Shown: positions 1 to 8,035 of the stretch, piece after piece
Layout of the letters: every line of letters begins with the position of its first letter
How positions within the stretch are numbered: position 1 is the first letter of the stretch
Translations under genes and position numbers: made by a program
Source of the DNA: Chromatiaceae bacterium
Lineage (GTDB): Bacteria > Pseudomonadota > Gammaproteobacteria > Chromatiales > Chromatiaceae
Direction: 5' to 3'
Length of the DNA stretch: 64,000 nucleotides
NCBI GenBank assembly: GCA_024235255.1
Contig: JACKMT010000002.1
Location: forward strand, 124,001-188,000
Notes under the pieces: generated by a model
What the model saw: the letters and a program-made list of their open reading frames with translations, nothing else
What the model was told of the DNA's origin: nothing
Database searches by the model: none

Positions 1-26
1 GTTCCCTGCTGGACATTAAAGCCTGA

Positions 27-866
27 TCAAACAAAACGCATCGACAGATCGACGGCGGTAATATCTTTAGTCAGGGCGCCCACCGATATATCGTCCACTC
101 CGGTCTCGGCGATCCGGCGAATACTCGCCAGACTGACCCCTCCGGACGCCTCCAACCGCGCGCGGCCGGCATTCAACGCGACTGCCTCGGATAGCTGTTC
201 GAGGGAGAAATTGTCGAGCAGCACCCGGCGGGCACCAGCAGCCAGCGCTTGCGCCAGATCGGCCAGGCTCTCCACTTCGATCTCGATCTCGACATTCCCG
301 CCGACCGCCTGAGCAGCCTGCAAGGCGGCCGCAATGGAGCCGGCTGCCTGAATATGGTTCTCCTTTATCAGAATCGCGTCGTAGAGACCGATGCGATGAT
401 TATCGCAGCCGCCGCAGGTCACTGCGTATTTCTGCTGCAGTCGCAGGCCGGGAATGGTTTTGCGAGTATCCAGGATACGCACGCCCGTTCCCGCTACCGC
501 GTCGGCATAGCAGCGCGACCGGGTGGCAGTCGCGGACAGCGTCTGCAGATAGTTGAGTGCGGTCCGCTCGCCACTCAACAGCGCCCGTGTGTTGCCGTCG
601 AGCCGGCACAGCAAGGTACCTGCCGTCACTCGCGCCCCTTCAGTCACCAGCCATTCGATTCTGATATTCCGATCCAGTTGATGGAACACCTCATCAAACC
701 AGGCACAACCGCAGAGCACTGCGTTCTCACGGCAGATAACTTCAACCTTTGAGATGGCATCGGCGCTGATCAACTCTGCAGTCAGATCCCCGCCTCCCAT
801 ATCCTCAGCCAGGCAGATAGCTACCTGATGGGCTATGGTAGCGGCAGCGGGAAGTTCGCACCGCAC
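27..866 (-). CDS. nadC: Nicotinate-nucleotide pyrophosphorylase (quinolinate phosphoribosyltransferase)
   Basis: Converts quinolinate and PRPP to nicotinate mononucleotide, CO2 and PPi in cytosolic de novo NAD synthesis. Family signatures are visible: RTALNYLQTLS, the DTRKTIPGLR substrate loop, KYAVTCGGCDNHRIGLYD (the usual GGG is GGC here) and LIKENHI, with the C-terminal barrel ending near GALTKDITAVD. An upstream TTG at 896 would give 289 residues and overlap the FKBP gene by 29 bases; the GTG at 866 lies one base after the FKBP stop and gives 279 residues, close to the usual length, so I prefer it. It is probably co-transcribed with the FKBP gene. Confidence 0.93.
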   Translation of the reverse strand: MRCELPAAATIAHQVAICLAEDMGGGDLTAELISADAISKVEVICRENAVLCGCAWFDEVFHQLDRNIRIEWLVTEGARVTAGTLLCRLDGNTRALLSGERTALNYLQTLSATATRSRCYADAVAGTGVRILDTRKTIPGLRLQQKYAVTCGGCDNHRIGLYDAILIKENHIQAAGSIAAALQAAQAVGGNVEIEIEVESLADLAQALAAGARRVLLDNFSLEQLSEAVALNAGRARLEASGGVSLASIRRIAETGVDDISVGALTKDITAVDLSMRFV

Positions 867-867
867 T

Positions 868-1212
868 TCAGAGGATCTCAAGCAGCTCCACCTCAAATAC
901 CAAAGTTGCGTTGGGTGGAATCACACCGCCCGCACCTGTGGAACCGTAGCCCAGCTGAGAAGGTATAGTGAGTTTACGCCGCCCTCCAATTTTCATCCCT
1001 TGGACGCCCTCATCCCAGCCCCGAATCACGCGACCGCCACCCAATGGAAATCGGAAGGGGTCGCCTCTGTCGAGGCTTGAGTCAAACTTGGTTCCATCAG
1101 TCAGCCAACCGGTATAGTGCACCCGAACGGTTTTACCAACAACCGCCGGCTCACCCTCTCCAACCGCGAGGTCTTCGTACTTGAGACCCGAATCGGTTAT
1201 TTTTTCGCTCAT
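868..1212 (-). CDS. FKBP-type peptidyl-prolyl cis-trans isomerase, single domain
   Basis: A 114-residue stand-alone FKBP12-like domain without signal peptide, so probably a cytoplasmic prolyl isomerase and folding factor. Visible motifs are VHYTGWLTDGTKFDSS near residues 31-46, the VIRGWDEGVQGMK core with the pocket tryptophan, and the IPSQLGYG loop, ending VFEVELLEIL. AGAGGAAC stands just before the ATG. Its stop codon abuts nadC. It is not the SlyD/FkpB type that normally follows lspA; this gene is unlinked to the lspA block. Confidence 0.92.
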   Translation of the reverse strand: MSEKITDSGLKYEDLAVGEGEPAVVGKTVRVHYTGWLTDGTKFDSSLDRGDPFRFPLGGGRVIRGWDEGVQGMKIGGRRKLTIPSQLGYGSTGAGGVIPPNATLVFEVELLEIL

Positions 1213-1392
1213 AAGTTCCTCTAGAATCTGCTAAATGGCGGGACATTGTAAGCGAAGCCGTCGACTACCTCCAGCTGCAAGAGCTGCGCAAACCGGTGAT
1301 TGTCTGCTGCCAAAAGGAGAATCTGCCGGCAGATACGGCTTTCCGCTTAAGCCGCAAGCGAAAAGAGATTCGATTGGCAACAACCGGAATAA

Positions 1393-3678
1393 TCAATCAT
1401 CAGCCTCGGTTTTTTTCAAAACATCCATCATTGCACCGAGCGCACGATCCATCAGTGGAATGCCGACATCATCCAGCTCAACCGCCTTGCCGGTACGCAG
1501 CCAGGATGCGAAACCGGTAACCGGTATCTCAACCACTTTCATTCCCTTCCTGTTGACGAACAGGCAGGTCCCGGAAACCATACTGCGCCACGAGAGTTTT
1601 GCGCGGAACTTCATGCCACTGGCTTCCTGTATTTCGAACCAGGTGCCCACATGCAGTTTTTCAGCCTTCTCCTGATATTCATCCGGTACCGTCTGATCCG
1701 CCGTGGAATTTGCCACTGCTCCGCCTTCGTTGACCGCACCGGAAGCCGTTGCAAGCGGCTGCGCATCGGCACCAAGAAGGGAGCGATCGTCGCCTGGCGC
1801 CGCTGCTGCTGCAGAATCTTCAGGCGCTTCTCCTTTCAGGCACCTGATATGGCACGCCTGCAGCTCTTTAAACATGCGCGCCATTTTATGCTGATCATAG
1901 GAAATCTCTTTCAGCCCGGCCCTGAGACCCTTCAGCAACGGAGGTATTTCATTCAGCAATTCCTGTCGCTTGCTCTTGTCCGGATTCGGTTGGACACTCC
2001 ATAGCAGCTTATCCATCAGATCCAGCGCATGCTGCCACTCCGCGCTGTCATTCCCCTGCCGCAGACTAAGCAACAACAATACGTCGCGCCAACCATCCTT
2101 GATCAACATAATCACTGGCGACGGTATCCAGTCGTTGCCAAAGAGCCGATTATTGATCTCCTCAAAGACCCGGTGCCGTGCACTATTAAGCTGTTCCTTG
2201 CCCTGGGTCACTTGAGCCACCCGCTGCTCGGCTACCTTGGAACCCTGCTCCTCGCGCTGAATAAAGACAGCAAGCTCCTCAAGCAGACGAGTAAAGATTT
2301 CAATATCTTTATCGAAGTCATTCAGCACCCGTTCTACGATGCTGTTCATCTTCTCATAGAGCCCGCCATCGGCTTTGCCGGACTGCTCCGACCATCCTAT
2401 AGCGGCACTAGCCATCACATTAAGCAAACGCCGGGCAGGATGCCCCTTGCTGTGGAAAAAAGATTTATCCAGAATCGCGACTTTCAACATTGGAATCTGC
2501 AGCCTGGCCAGGAGTGCCTTCATCGCGTCCGGTAGATTTCTATCTTCCAGTATGAAGTCGAACAGCATGGAGATGACATCGATTGCATCTTCGTCGTTAC
2601 CACTGATCTTTTTTTCCGCCATCGTTCCCTGGGCGACCCCCATCACCTGGAACAGATTGGCGCGGAGATCTGAGACGCCGGGTGCTGCGCCGGATACTTC
2701 AACCTGCGCAGGGCTAGCCACACGCTGCAGCGTCGACAACGCCTGGATCATCTCATTTGTCTCGATGACCGGAAGCAGAGCCCGGCTGGACTGGGCTGGA
2801 GAGGAGTGCAGCCTTTTTTCATTCAATAGCTGTTTCAAGGTTAAAAAAAGCTCCGCTTGCAGATCACTATCGTCGGCCTTTTCAGTACTCAAAACCTCAC
2901 TGTTGTTCTCTATGTATGCAGCAGGAGAGTAGCTCCCGCTCTCTTGCCGGTAATTCGACGTCCGCCTTATTTTGTTAGTCAGCTGAGGCAGTATCCCCGC
3001 CTCTACCAGCTGGCCGTTCAACTCATCGTAGATTGCGCCAAGGGAGTCGATGACCTGGATCTGAAACTGTTTGTAGACGACCAGCTTCACCGGTATGTCT
3101 ACCGCCGTTTCCTTGAATTTTTCGTGGAATGCCAGACATATCGCACCTGGGGAGAGCGGATTGTCTTTGGTGTCGAGCTCCCCGCATCCAAGCAAATGAC
3201 CAAACCGCTGATTTAAACCGTAGAGGGCTCGAAAGTGGCGGTTTTCACCGCGCGATGTCATATTGCTGATAGCCAGCCCCTCTTCCAGGTCATCTTCACC
3301 CAGCAGGGATAAGCCATCCGCTGTATCGGCAATGCTATGCAGATCCGGCTTCGTGGATACGGCACCGGTTTTCCAGAATTCATCAAAAACTTTAACTACC
3401 TGTTGGCTGAATCCGACCTCGATTCGTTCACGGTTCTTGCGGATATCGCGCATCGCATCGAAAAAGGCGGTCTGCCTGATATTACTTTCCGCTTTATCGG
3501 CCAGTTCATAGAGCGCATCATCGAGGCTCTCGAACATATCGCCCAGACGTTTGGGTATCAATTTTAGCAGGGTCTGGCGGCAGGTATTGACACAGGCACG
3601 ATGCTCTTCTTTAAGCACTGGCCGACTCCCACTCACGCGGTTGTCGGCGAAACTGAGAACATTGTTCTGGAAACTCAT
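1393..3678 (-). CDS. DUF1631 family protein
   Basis: A long soluble protein (761 residues) of the proteobacterial DUF1631 family, whose function is not established. Features visible are an N-terminal helical region (RACVNTCRQTLLKLIPKRLGDMF), a low-complexity linker rich in Ala, Asp and Gln around residues 620-670, and a compact C-terminal beta-rich segment (VGTWFEIQEASGMKFRAKLSWRS) reminiscent of PilZ-like barrels; that resemblance is inference. A start at 3705 is possible, but GGTGAG stands correctly before the ATG at 3678, which I chose. It is transcribed divergently from the DUF1538 operon with about 170 bases between. Confidence 0.82.
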   Translation of the reverse strand: MSFQNNVLSFADNRVSGSRPVLKEEHRACVNTCRQTLLKLIPKRLGDMFESLDDALYELADKAESNIRQTAFFDAMRDIRKNRERIEVGFSQQVVKVFDEFWKTGAVSTKPDLHSIADTADGLSLLGEDDLEEGLAISNMTSRGENRHFRALYGLNQRFGHLLGCGELDTKDNPLSPGAICLAFHEKFKETAVDIPVKLVVYKQFQIQVIDSLGAIYDELNGQLVEAGILPQLTNKIRRTSNYRQESGSYSPAAYIENNSEVLSTEKADDSDLQAELFLTLKQLLNEKRLHSSPAQSSRALLPVIETNEMIQALSTLQRVASPAQVEVSGAAPGVSDLRANLFQVMGVAQGTMAEKKISGNDEDAIDVISMLFDFILEDRNLPDAMKALLARLQIPMLKVAILDKSFFHSKGHPARRLLNVMASAAIGWSEQSGKADGGLYEKMNSIVERVLNDFDKDIEIFTRLLEELAVFIQREEQGSKVAEQRVAQVTQGKEQLNSARHRVFEEINNRLFGNDWIPSPVIMLIKDGWRDVLLLLSLRQGNDSAEWQHALDLMDKLLWSVQPNPDKSKRQELLNEIPPLLKGLRAGLKEISYDQHKMARMFKELQACHIRCLKGEAPEDSAAAAAPGDDRSLLGADAQPLATASGAVNEGGAVANSTADQTVPDEYQEKAEKLHVGTWFEIQEASGMKFRAKLSWRSMVSGTCLFVNRKGMKVVEIPVTGFASWLRTGKAVELDDVGIPLMDRALGAMMDVLKKTEADD

Positions 3679-3846
3679 AAGCTCACCCGTTTCAGCTAGA
3701 GGCAATCGAACAGCTCGAATAAAAACACGTACTTGCCCTGACTCTGTTGCGACACAGCTGCAGAATATCTTTACCTCAACAGCTGTCCAATGCGAATATC
3801 TGTGATGTGGTTAACAAGGATTCCAGAGTAGTGTAATGTTCGCATC

Positions 3847-4581
3847 GTGAAAAAACTTTTCGTTCTCCTTGTAAAGTCGATGCTTGAAAGCGTCCGTGAC
3901 CTGCTGCCGATAATTGCAGTCATTGCGTTCTTTCAGCTGCTGATTTTGCGCCAACCGATCCCCGATCTCGGCGGGCTGCTTGTCGGCACCTTGTTGGTGG
4001 TGATTGGCCTTACGCTTTTTATTCACGGACTTAAAGTCGGCCTATTTCCGATCGGCGAATCGATGGCGCACGACTTTGCCCGCAAGGGAAGTCTGTTCTG
4101 GCTGCTCGCTTTTGCCTTTGCGCTGGGATTCGGTACCACGGTTGCAGAACCCGCGTTGATCGCAGTGGCGGACGAAGCGGCCAAGGTGGCAGCCACCGGT
4201 GGCATGATAGACAAGTCAGAGGAGGCGATGCAGAGCTATGCCGATGGTCTGCGTCTGACAGTCGCCCTCTCGGTTGGATTAGCCATTGTCATCGGGGTGC
4301 TGCGAATCATCAAAGGCTGGCCGATTCAGTATGTGATCGTCGGCGGGTACATTGGCGTGGTGATCATGACTTTCTTCGCCCCGCCGGAAATCATCGGTAT
4401 TGCCTACGATTCCGGTGGCGTCACCACTTCCACGATCACCGTGCCGCTGGTTACCGCATTGGGAGTGGGGCTTGCCAGTAGTATCCAGGGGCGCAACCCA
4501 CTGACCGACGGTTTCGGTTTGATCGCGTTTGCATCGCTGACGCCAATGATCTTCGTCATGGGCTATGGAATGATTCTCTGA
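3847..4581 (+). CDS. DUF1538 integral membrane protein, first copy
   Basis: A 244-residue polytopic membrane protein, about seven hydrophobic helices by eye. The DUF1538 signature lies near residues 182-222: AYDSGGVTTSTITVPLV, a Gly-rich helix, GRNPLTDGFGLIAFASL. A second conserved stretch FGTTVAEPALIAVADEA lies near residue 98. The two halves look like an internal duplication, typical of transporters; the substrate is unknown. The GTG start at 3847 has only a weak ribosome site, and ATG at 3880 is an alternative. Its TGA overlaps the ATG of the next copy by one base, indicating coupled translation and a heteromeric membrane complex (inferred). Confidence 0.85.
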   Translation: MKKLFVLLVKSMLESVRDLLPIIAVIAFFQLLILRQPIPDLGGLLVGTLLVVIGLTLFIHGLKVGLFPIGESMAHDFARKGSLFWLLAFAFALGFGTTVAEPALIAVADEAAKVAATGGMIDKSEEAMQSYADGLRLTVALSVGLAIVIGVLRIIKGWPIQYVIVGGYIGVVIMTFFAPPEIIGIAYDSGGVTTSTITVPLVTALGVGLASSIQGRNPLTDGFGLIAFASLTPMIFVMGYGMIL

Positions 4582-5369
4582 TGGCCTATTTCAGCCATTT
4601 CCTGACCGCCCTGGTGAGCACGCTCAGAGATGTACTGCCGATCGCAATCATTTTGTTCGGTTTTCAGCTGGTCATTCTGAGAAAACGCATTCCCAATCTA
4701 CGCCAAATTCTGATCGGCTTTGTCTTCGTACTGCTCGGCCTGGCATTCTTTCTGGAGGGGCTGGAGCAGGCGCTTTTCCCGCTGGGGAAACTGATGGCCG
4801 AACAGCTGACGGCACCCGATTTTATGGGCATTGCTGACGGTGGAAGCGGCGGATGGTCAAACTATCTCTGGGTATACGTCTTCGCCTTCGCGATCGGCTT
4901 TTCCACCACCATTGCAGAACCATCACTGATCGCAGTTGCGATCAAGGCAAATCAGGTATCAGGCGGCGCTATCGGCACTTGGGGTCTGCGTATTGCAGTA
5001 GCGATCGGCGTCGCCGTCGGTATCAGCATGGGTGCATACCGGATCGTTACCGGCACCCCACTGCACTACTACATCATAGCCGGATATATACTGGTGGTCA
5101 TTCAGACCCTTTTCTGCCCCAAGAGTATCGTCGCCCTAGCCTATGATTCAGGCGGTGTGACTACTTCTACCGTAACCGTACCCCTGGTTGCTGCGTTGGG
5201 ACTCGGTCTTGCCAACAATATACCCGGCCGGAATCCATTGCTGGATGGCTTCGGCCTGATAGCATTTGCCAGCCTTTTTCCCATCATGAGCGTAATGGGT
5301 TACGCTCAACTCAGTGAATGGCGCGCTCAGCGGGACAAACGGTCCCGTTCAGAAACCGAGAGGAATTAG
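4581..5369 (+). CDS. DUF1538 integral membrane protein, second copy
   Basis: A 262-residue paralogue of the preceding protein with the same signature (YDSGGVTTSTVTVPLV near residue 190, then GRNPLLDGFGLIAFASL) and the same FSTTIAEPSLIAVAIKAN segment near residue 112. It differs by a longer first loop and a charged cytoplasmic tail (SEWRAQRDKRSRSETERN). It starts at an ATG overlapping the stop of copy one and is followed two bases later by the PII-like gene. Some members of the family occur as one fused protein; here two separate subunits are made. The function is unknown; transport of a small solute or ion under control of the downstream regulators is inferred. Confidence 0.85.
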   Translation: MAYFSHFLTALVSTLRDVLPIAIILFGFQLVILRKRIPNLRQILIGFVFVLLGLAFFLEGLEQALFPLGKLMAEQLTAPDFMGIADGGSGGWSNYLWVYVFAFAIGFSTTIAEPSLIAVAIKANQVSGGAIGTWGLRIAVAIGVAVGISMGAYRIVTGTPLHYYIIAGYILVVIQTLFCPKSIVALAYDSGGVTTSTVTVPLVAALGLGLANNIPGRNPLLDGFGLIAFASLFPIMSVMGYAQLSEWRAQRDKRSRSETERN

Positions 5370-5371
5370 CC

Positions 5372-5722
5372 GTGCATTTCAAATTGATTATCGCACTGAT
5401 CGAAGACAGTAAGACCGAACCTCTGTTGGAAGCTGCACGAGAGGCAGGAGCAACCGGCTCGACTGTCATCAGCCAGGCCAGAGGGGAGGGTGTGGAGAAG
5501 AGTAAAACCTTTTTTGGTCTCAATCTTGAGACGCAGCGGGACATGATATTGCTGCTTGTCGAAGAGCATCTAAGCCGCAGCATCCTGGAGACAATCAACG
5601 AAGTTGGAGAGTTCGACAACACCCCGGGTACCGGCATAGCTTTCCAGATCGATGTCGAGGATGCTGTGGGCGTCTCTCACCAGATTAAACAGTTAACCAG
5701 TGTAGTGGAGGATGAGTTGTGA
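5372..5722 (+). CDS. PII-like signalling protein
   Basis: A 116-residue protein with PII ferredoxin-like pattern: KLIIALIEDSKTEPLLEAAREAGATGSTV, then a shortened T-loop-like stretch, then ILLLVEEHLSRSILETINEVGEFDNTPGTGIAFQIDVEDAVG. The uridylylation tyrosine and canonical T-loop sequence of GlnB/GlnK are not visible, so it belongs to a divergent PII-like group. I chose GTG at 5372 because AGGA precedes it at 5361 and the sequence then begins directly with the first beta strand; an upstream start would run into the DUF1538 gene. Overlap with the next gene is GTGA. It probably binds a nucleotide and gates the DUF1538 complex, by analogy with PII-AmtB (inference). Confidence 0.82.
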   Translation: MHFKLIIALIEDSKTEPLLEAAREAGATGSTVISQARGEGVEKSKTFFGLNLETQRDMILLLVEEHLSRSILETINEVGEFDNTPGTGIAFQIDVEDAVGVSHQIKQLTSVVEDEL

Positions 5723-6120
5723 GCGAGCACAAAATTATCCGGGTCCGGGATATCATGAAGACTAAGTTCGACATGGTTGACGGCATCGCAACCGTAGAGG
5801 ACGCCCTTAACCAGATGAGCCATGTCGAAACCAAATGCCTGGTGGTAAAGAAACGCAACGAAAACGACGAATACGGGTTAGTTATGCTGTCCGATATTGC
5901 GCGCCAAGTATTGGCCAAAGACAAGTCTCCCAGCCGGATGAATATCTATGAGATCATGTCAAAGCCGGTCATCACTGTCGACCCGGAGATGGATATCCGC
6001 TACTGTGCGCGTTTGTTTACACGCTTCCAGTTGTCGCGGGCGCCGGTTGTCGATAACGGTAATATCGTCGGCATCGTAAGCTTCACGGACATGACACTTA
6101 AGGGTCTGCGGCGGCAGTGA
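5719..6120 (+). CDS. CBS-domain pair protein
   Basis: A 133-residue stand-alone Bateman module. The first CBS repeat begins VRDIMKTKFDMVDGIATVEDALNQM and the second YEIMSKPVITVDPEMDIRYCARLF, ending APVVDNGNIVGIVSFTDMTLKGL. Such modules usually bind adenine nucleotides and act as energy sensors. The GTG start overlaps the stop of the PII-like gene (GTGA), and its own stop overlaps the GTG of ampD. With the PII-like protein it gives the DUF1538 operon two predicted nucleotide-sensing partners. Confidence 0.9.
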   Translation: MSEHKIIRVRDIMKTKFDMVDGIATVEDALNQMSHVETKCLVVKKRNENDEYGLVMLSDIARQVLAKDKSPSRMNIYEIMSKPVITVDPEMDIRYCARLFTRFQLSRAPVVDNGNIVGIVSFTDMTLKGLRRQ

Positions 6121-6665
6121 AATCGATGGGCAACGGCGTCTTGCTGGCCGAGGCCAATCAACGCGGTTCTCCCAATCAGGATCCCAGGCCATCCGACAGC
6201 AGCATCGACCTGCTGGTTATCCATAATATCAGCCTTCCTCCAAGAGAGTTCGGCGGACCTTGGATCGACGACCTTTTTCACAACCGGCTCGATCCATGCG
6301 CCCACCCCTACTTTGCCGATATCTATGACCGCAAGGTCTCTTCACATCTACTCATTCGGCGCGACGGCGAACTGCTGCAATATGTCCCCCTCTGCCAACG
6401 GGCGTGGCATGCCGGAGAGTCATGTTTCGAAGGCCGGAGCAGATGTAACGATTTCTCCATCGGTATAGAGCTTGAAGGTGCGGACGATATACCTTATACG
6501 GATGCGCAATATCGCAGGTTGATGACCACCACCCGGAAGATCATGTCACTCTATCCCGCGGTTAGCGGCGAGCGGATAGTCGGGCACAGCCATATCGCAC
6601 CAGACAGGAAAACCGATCCCGGGCCGGCGTTCGATTGGCACCGATACCTTGCAGCGCTCGGGTGA
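6117..6665 (+). CDS. ampD: 1,6-anhydro-N-acetylmuramyl-L-alanine amidase
   Basis: A cytosolic zinc amidase that removes the peptide from 1,6-anhydroMurNAc during peptidoglycan recycling. Its length of 182 residues is normal. The zinc ligands are visible as H36 (VIHNISLP), H157 (VGHSHIAP) and D167 (RKTDPGPAFDW). The start is GTG at 6117, overlapping the CBS stop, or ATG at 6126. It is the last gene of the DUF1538 operon by overlap; a functional link between recycling and the transporter-like genes is not obvious. Confidence 0.93.
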   Translation: MKSMGNGVLLAEANQRGSPNQDPRPSDSSIDLLVIHNISLPPREFGGPWIDDLFHNRLDPCAHPYFADIYDRKVSSHLLIRRDGELLQYVPLCQRAWHAGESCFEGRSRCNDFSIGIELEGADDIPYTDAQYRRLMTTTRKIMSLYPAVSGERIVGHSHIAPDRKTDPGPAFDWHRYLAALG

Positions 6666-6738
6666 CAGTTGCCCGGTAGAAATTTCCCCGCCAGAAGCGG
6701 GGAAGTACACCTCCTTGCGGACAGACACCAACCTACTC

Positions 6739-7365
6739 TCACCAGTAGGCGAGTAGCCGTCCTTGTTCGATTTTGTGTTTAAAACTGTTTAGCGGCCGTT
6801 TTCCCTTGGCGATACACTCGCCGCTCTCAATATCGAACGCCCACTGATGTTTGGGACAGGTCAGCGTCGTCCCTTCCAATGAGAGATGAGGTATATCGGT
6901 CACCTGGTGAGGGCAGCGGCTGTCGTAGACTGTGATATCGTCGCCCTTGCGCCAAGTAAACAGGTGGCGGCCATCAATTTCAAAATAGGCGGCTTCCTGC
7001 TGCGGCACCTCGTCGACCGATGCAACATCATGCCACTCCGGTTCAGCGTCAAGGTTGTCCGGACGGAACTCGGGAATATCCATATCCAACAGAATTTCAG
7101 TAGCCCACACAATCTTGGCCAGACCGAGCACCGGGAAGGCCATCAGCAGCGCGTCGATCACCTCGTTCGGCGAGGCGCCGTTGCGCAGTGCCCGGGTCAG
7201 GTACTGGCGAAAGCCACCCTCGGTCTGAACGGCCACCTTGGTTATCACCGAAATCAGATCACGGGTTCGCGTATCGAGATGGGTTTCAGACTTCTTGAGA
7301 AACGAGAAATAGGCCGACATCGCTTCCGGCCGTGCTTTCAATAAGTAGTTCAGCGCATCGCTCAT
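6739..7365 (-). CDS. Carboxymuconolactone decarboxylase-like / Rieske [2Fe-2S] fusion protein
   Basis: A 208-residue two-domain protein. Residues 1 to about 90 are an alpha-helical AhpD/carboxymuconolactone decarboxylase-like domain (RTRDLISVITKVAVQTEGGF, NEVIDALLMAFPVLG) lacking the CxxC redox pair of AhpD. Residues about 100-208 are a Rieske ferredoxin domain with both cluster motifs, CPH and CPKH, spaced normally, ending in a soluble-type tail. I chose ATG at 7365 because GGGAGG lies inside the apparent upstream GTG extension. The substrate is unknown; a small electron carrier tied to a ring-cleavage or peroxide-type helper is inferred. It occupies the place where fkpB-ispH usually follow lspA. 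Confidence 0.85.
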   Translation of the reverse strand: MSDALNYLLKARPEAMSAYFSFLKKSETHLDTRTRDLISVITKVAVQTEGGFRQYLTRALRNGASPNEVIDALLMAFPVLGLAKIVWATEILLDMDIPEFRPDNLDAEPEWHDVASVDEVPQQEAAYFEIDGRHLFTWRKGDDITVYDSRCPHQVTDIPHLSLEGTTLTCPKHQWAFDIESGECIAKGKRPLNSFKHKIEQGRLLAYW

Positions 7366-7425
7366 GTTTGAAAAACCTCCCACATACTGCTATTGATAAC
7401 AATTTTAATCTCTATTCATCATCCC

Positions 7426-7453
7426 AGAATATTCAAGAATACTGAATAGTCAA
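7426..7453 (-). promoter_or_regulatory. Promoter with dyad operator upstream of the Rieske fusion gene
   Basis: On the minus strand TTGACT (7448-7453) and TATTCT (7426-7431) are 16 bases apart, a plausible sigma-70 promoter about 65 bases before the gene. The spacer is almost wholly filled by a perfect inverted repeat, TATTCA-N7-TGAATA (7430-7448), as expected for a repressor site. The regulator is unknown. Confidence 0.45.
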
Positions 7454-7541
7454 CGCGATCTATCCTTACAGCGAAGAAAAACACCTGGCCTCAATGCCGC
7501 TTTATCTCCCGGAAAGATGGCATTTTGAGTGGTACAAGATT

Positions 7542-8015
7542 TTAATAGGCGTCGCGCCGACACTCCTCCCGCACGACATCGATCAACATCAATACAACAC
7601 CCACTGAGATCGCTGAATCGGCAACATTAAATGCTGGCCAATGCCACTCCCGATAGTAAACATCGATGAAATCGACCACATGACCGAGCAGCAGGCGGTC
7701 CAGGATATTGCCGACTGCGCCGCCGACGACCAAGCTCAAGGCTATCGCGCTGAGTCGCTGGGTGACAGCTAATCGGTTGATCCAGATCACCAACACCAGG
7801 CTGACCGTTAATCCGATCAGGATAAAGAACCAGCGTTGCCAGCCACCCTGGTCACTAAGAAAACTGAATGCTGCGCCCTCGTTGTAAACCAGGGTCAAAT
7901 TGACCGACGGCAACAGCGGCATGACTTCGAAAACCAGGAAGTTTGACTCCACCAGTTGCTTGGTGATCTGGTCCAGCATCAAGACCGCCACAGAGAGCCA
8001 GAGCCAGCGCAGCAT
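7542..8015 (-). CDS. lspA: Lipoprotein signal peptidase (signal peptidase II)
   Basis: An inner-membrane aspartyl protease that cleaves prolipoprotein signal peptides after lipidation. It has 157 residues and four hydrophobic helices. The catalytic aspartates are D106 in GNILDRL and D133 in FNVADSAIS, 27 residues apart as in E. coli; GHVVDFID lies between them. It starts 20 bases after ileS, so ribF-ileS-lspA form one operon. The usual next genes fkpB and ispH are missing here. Confidence 0.96.
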   Translation of the reverse strand: MLRWLWLSVAVLMLDQITKQLVESNFLVFEVMPLLPSVNLTLVYNEGAAFSFLSDQGGWQRWFFILIGLTVSLVLVIWINRLAVTQRLSAIALSLVVGGAVGNILDRLLLGHVVDFIDVYYREWHWPAFNVADSAISVGVVLMLIDVVREECRRDAY

Positions 8016-8035
8016 ATCGAATCTTCCTTCGCGGA

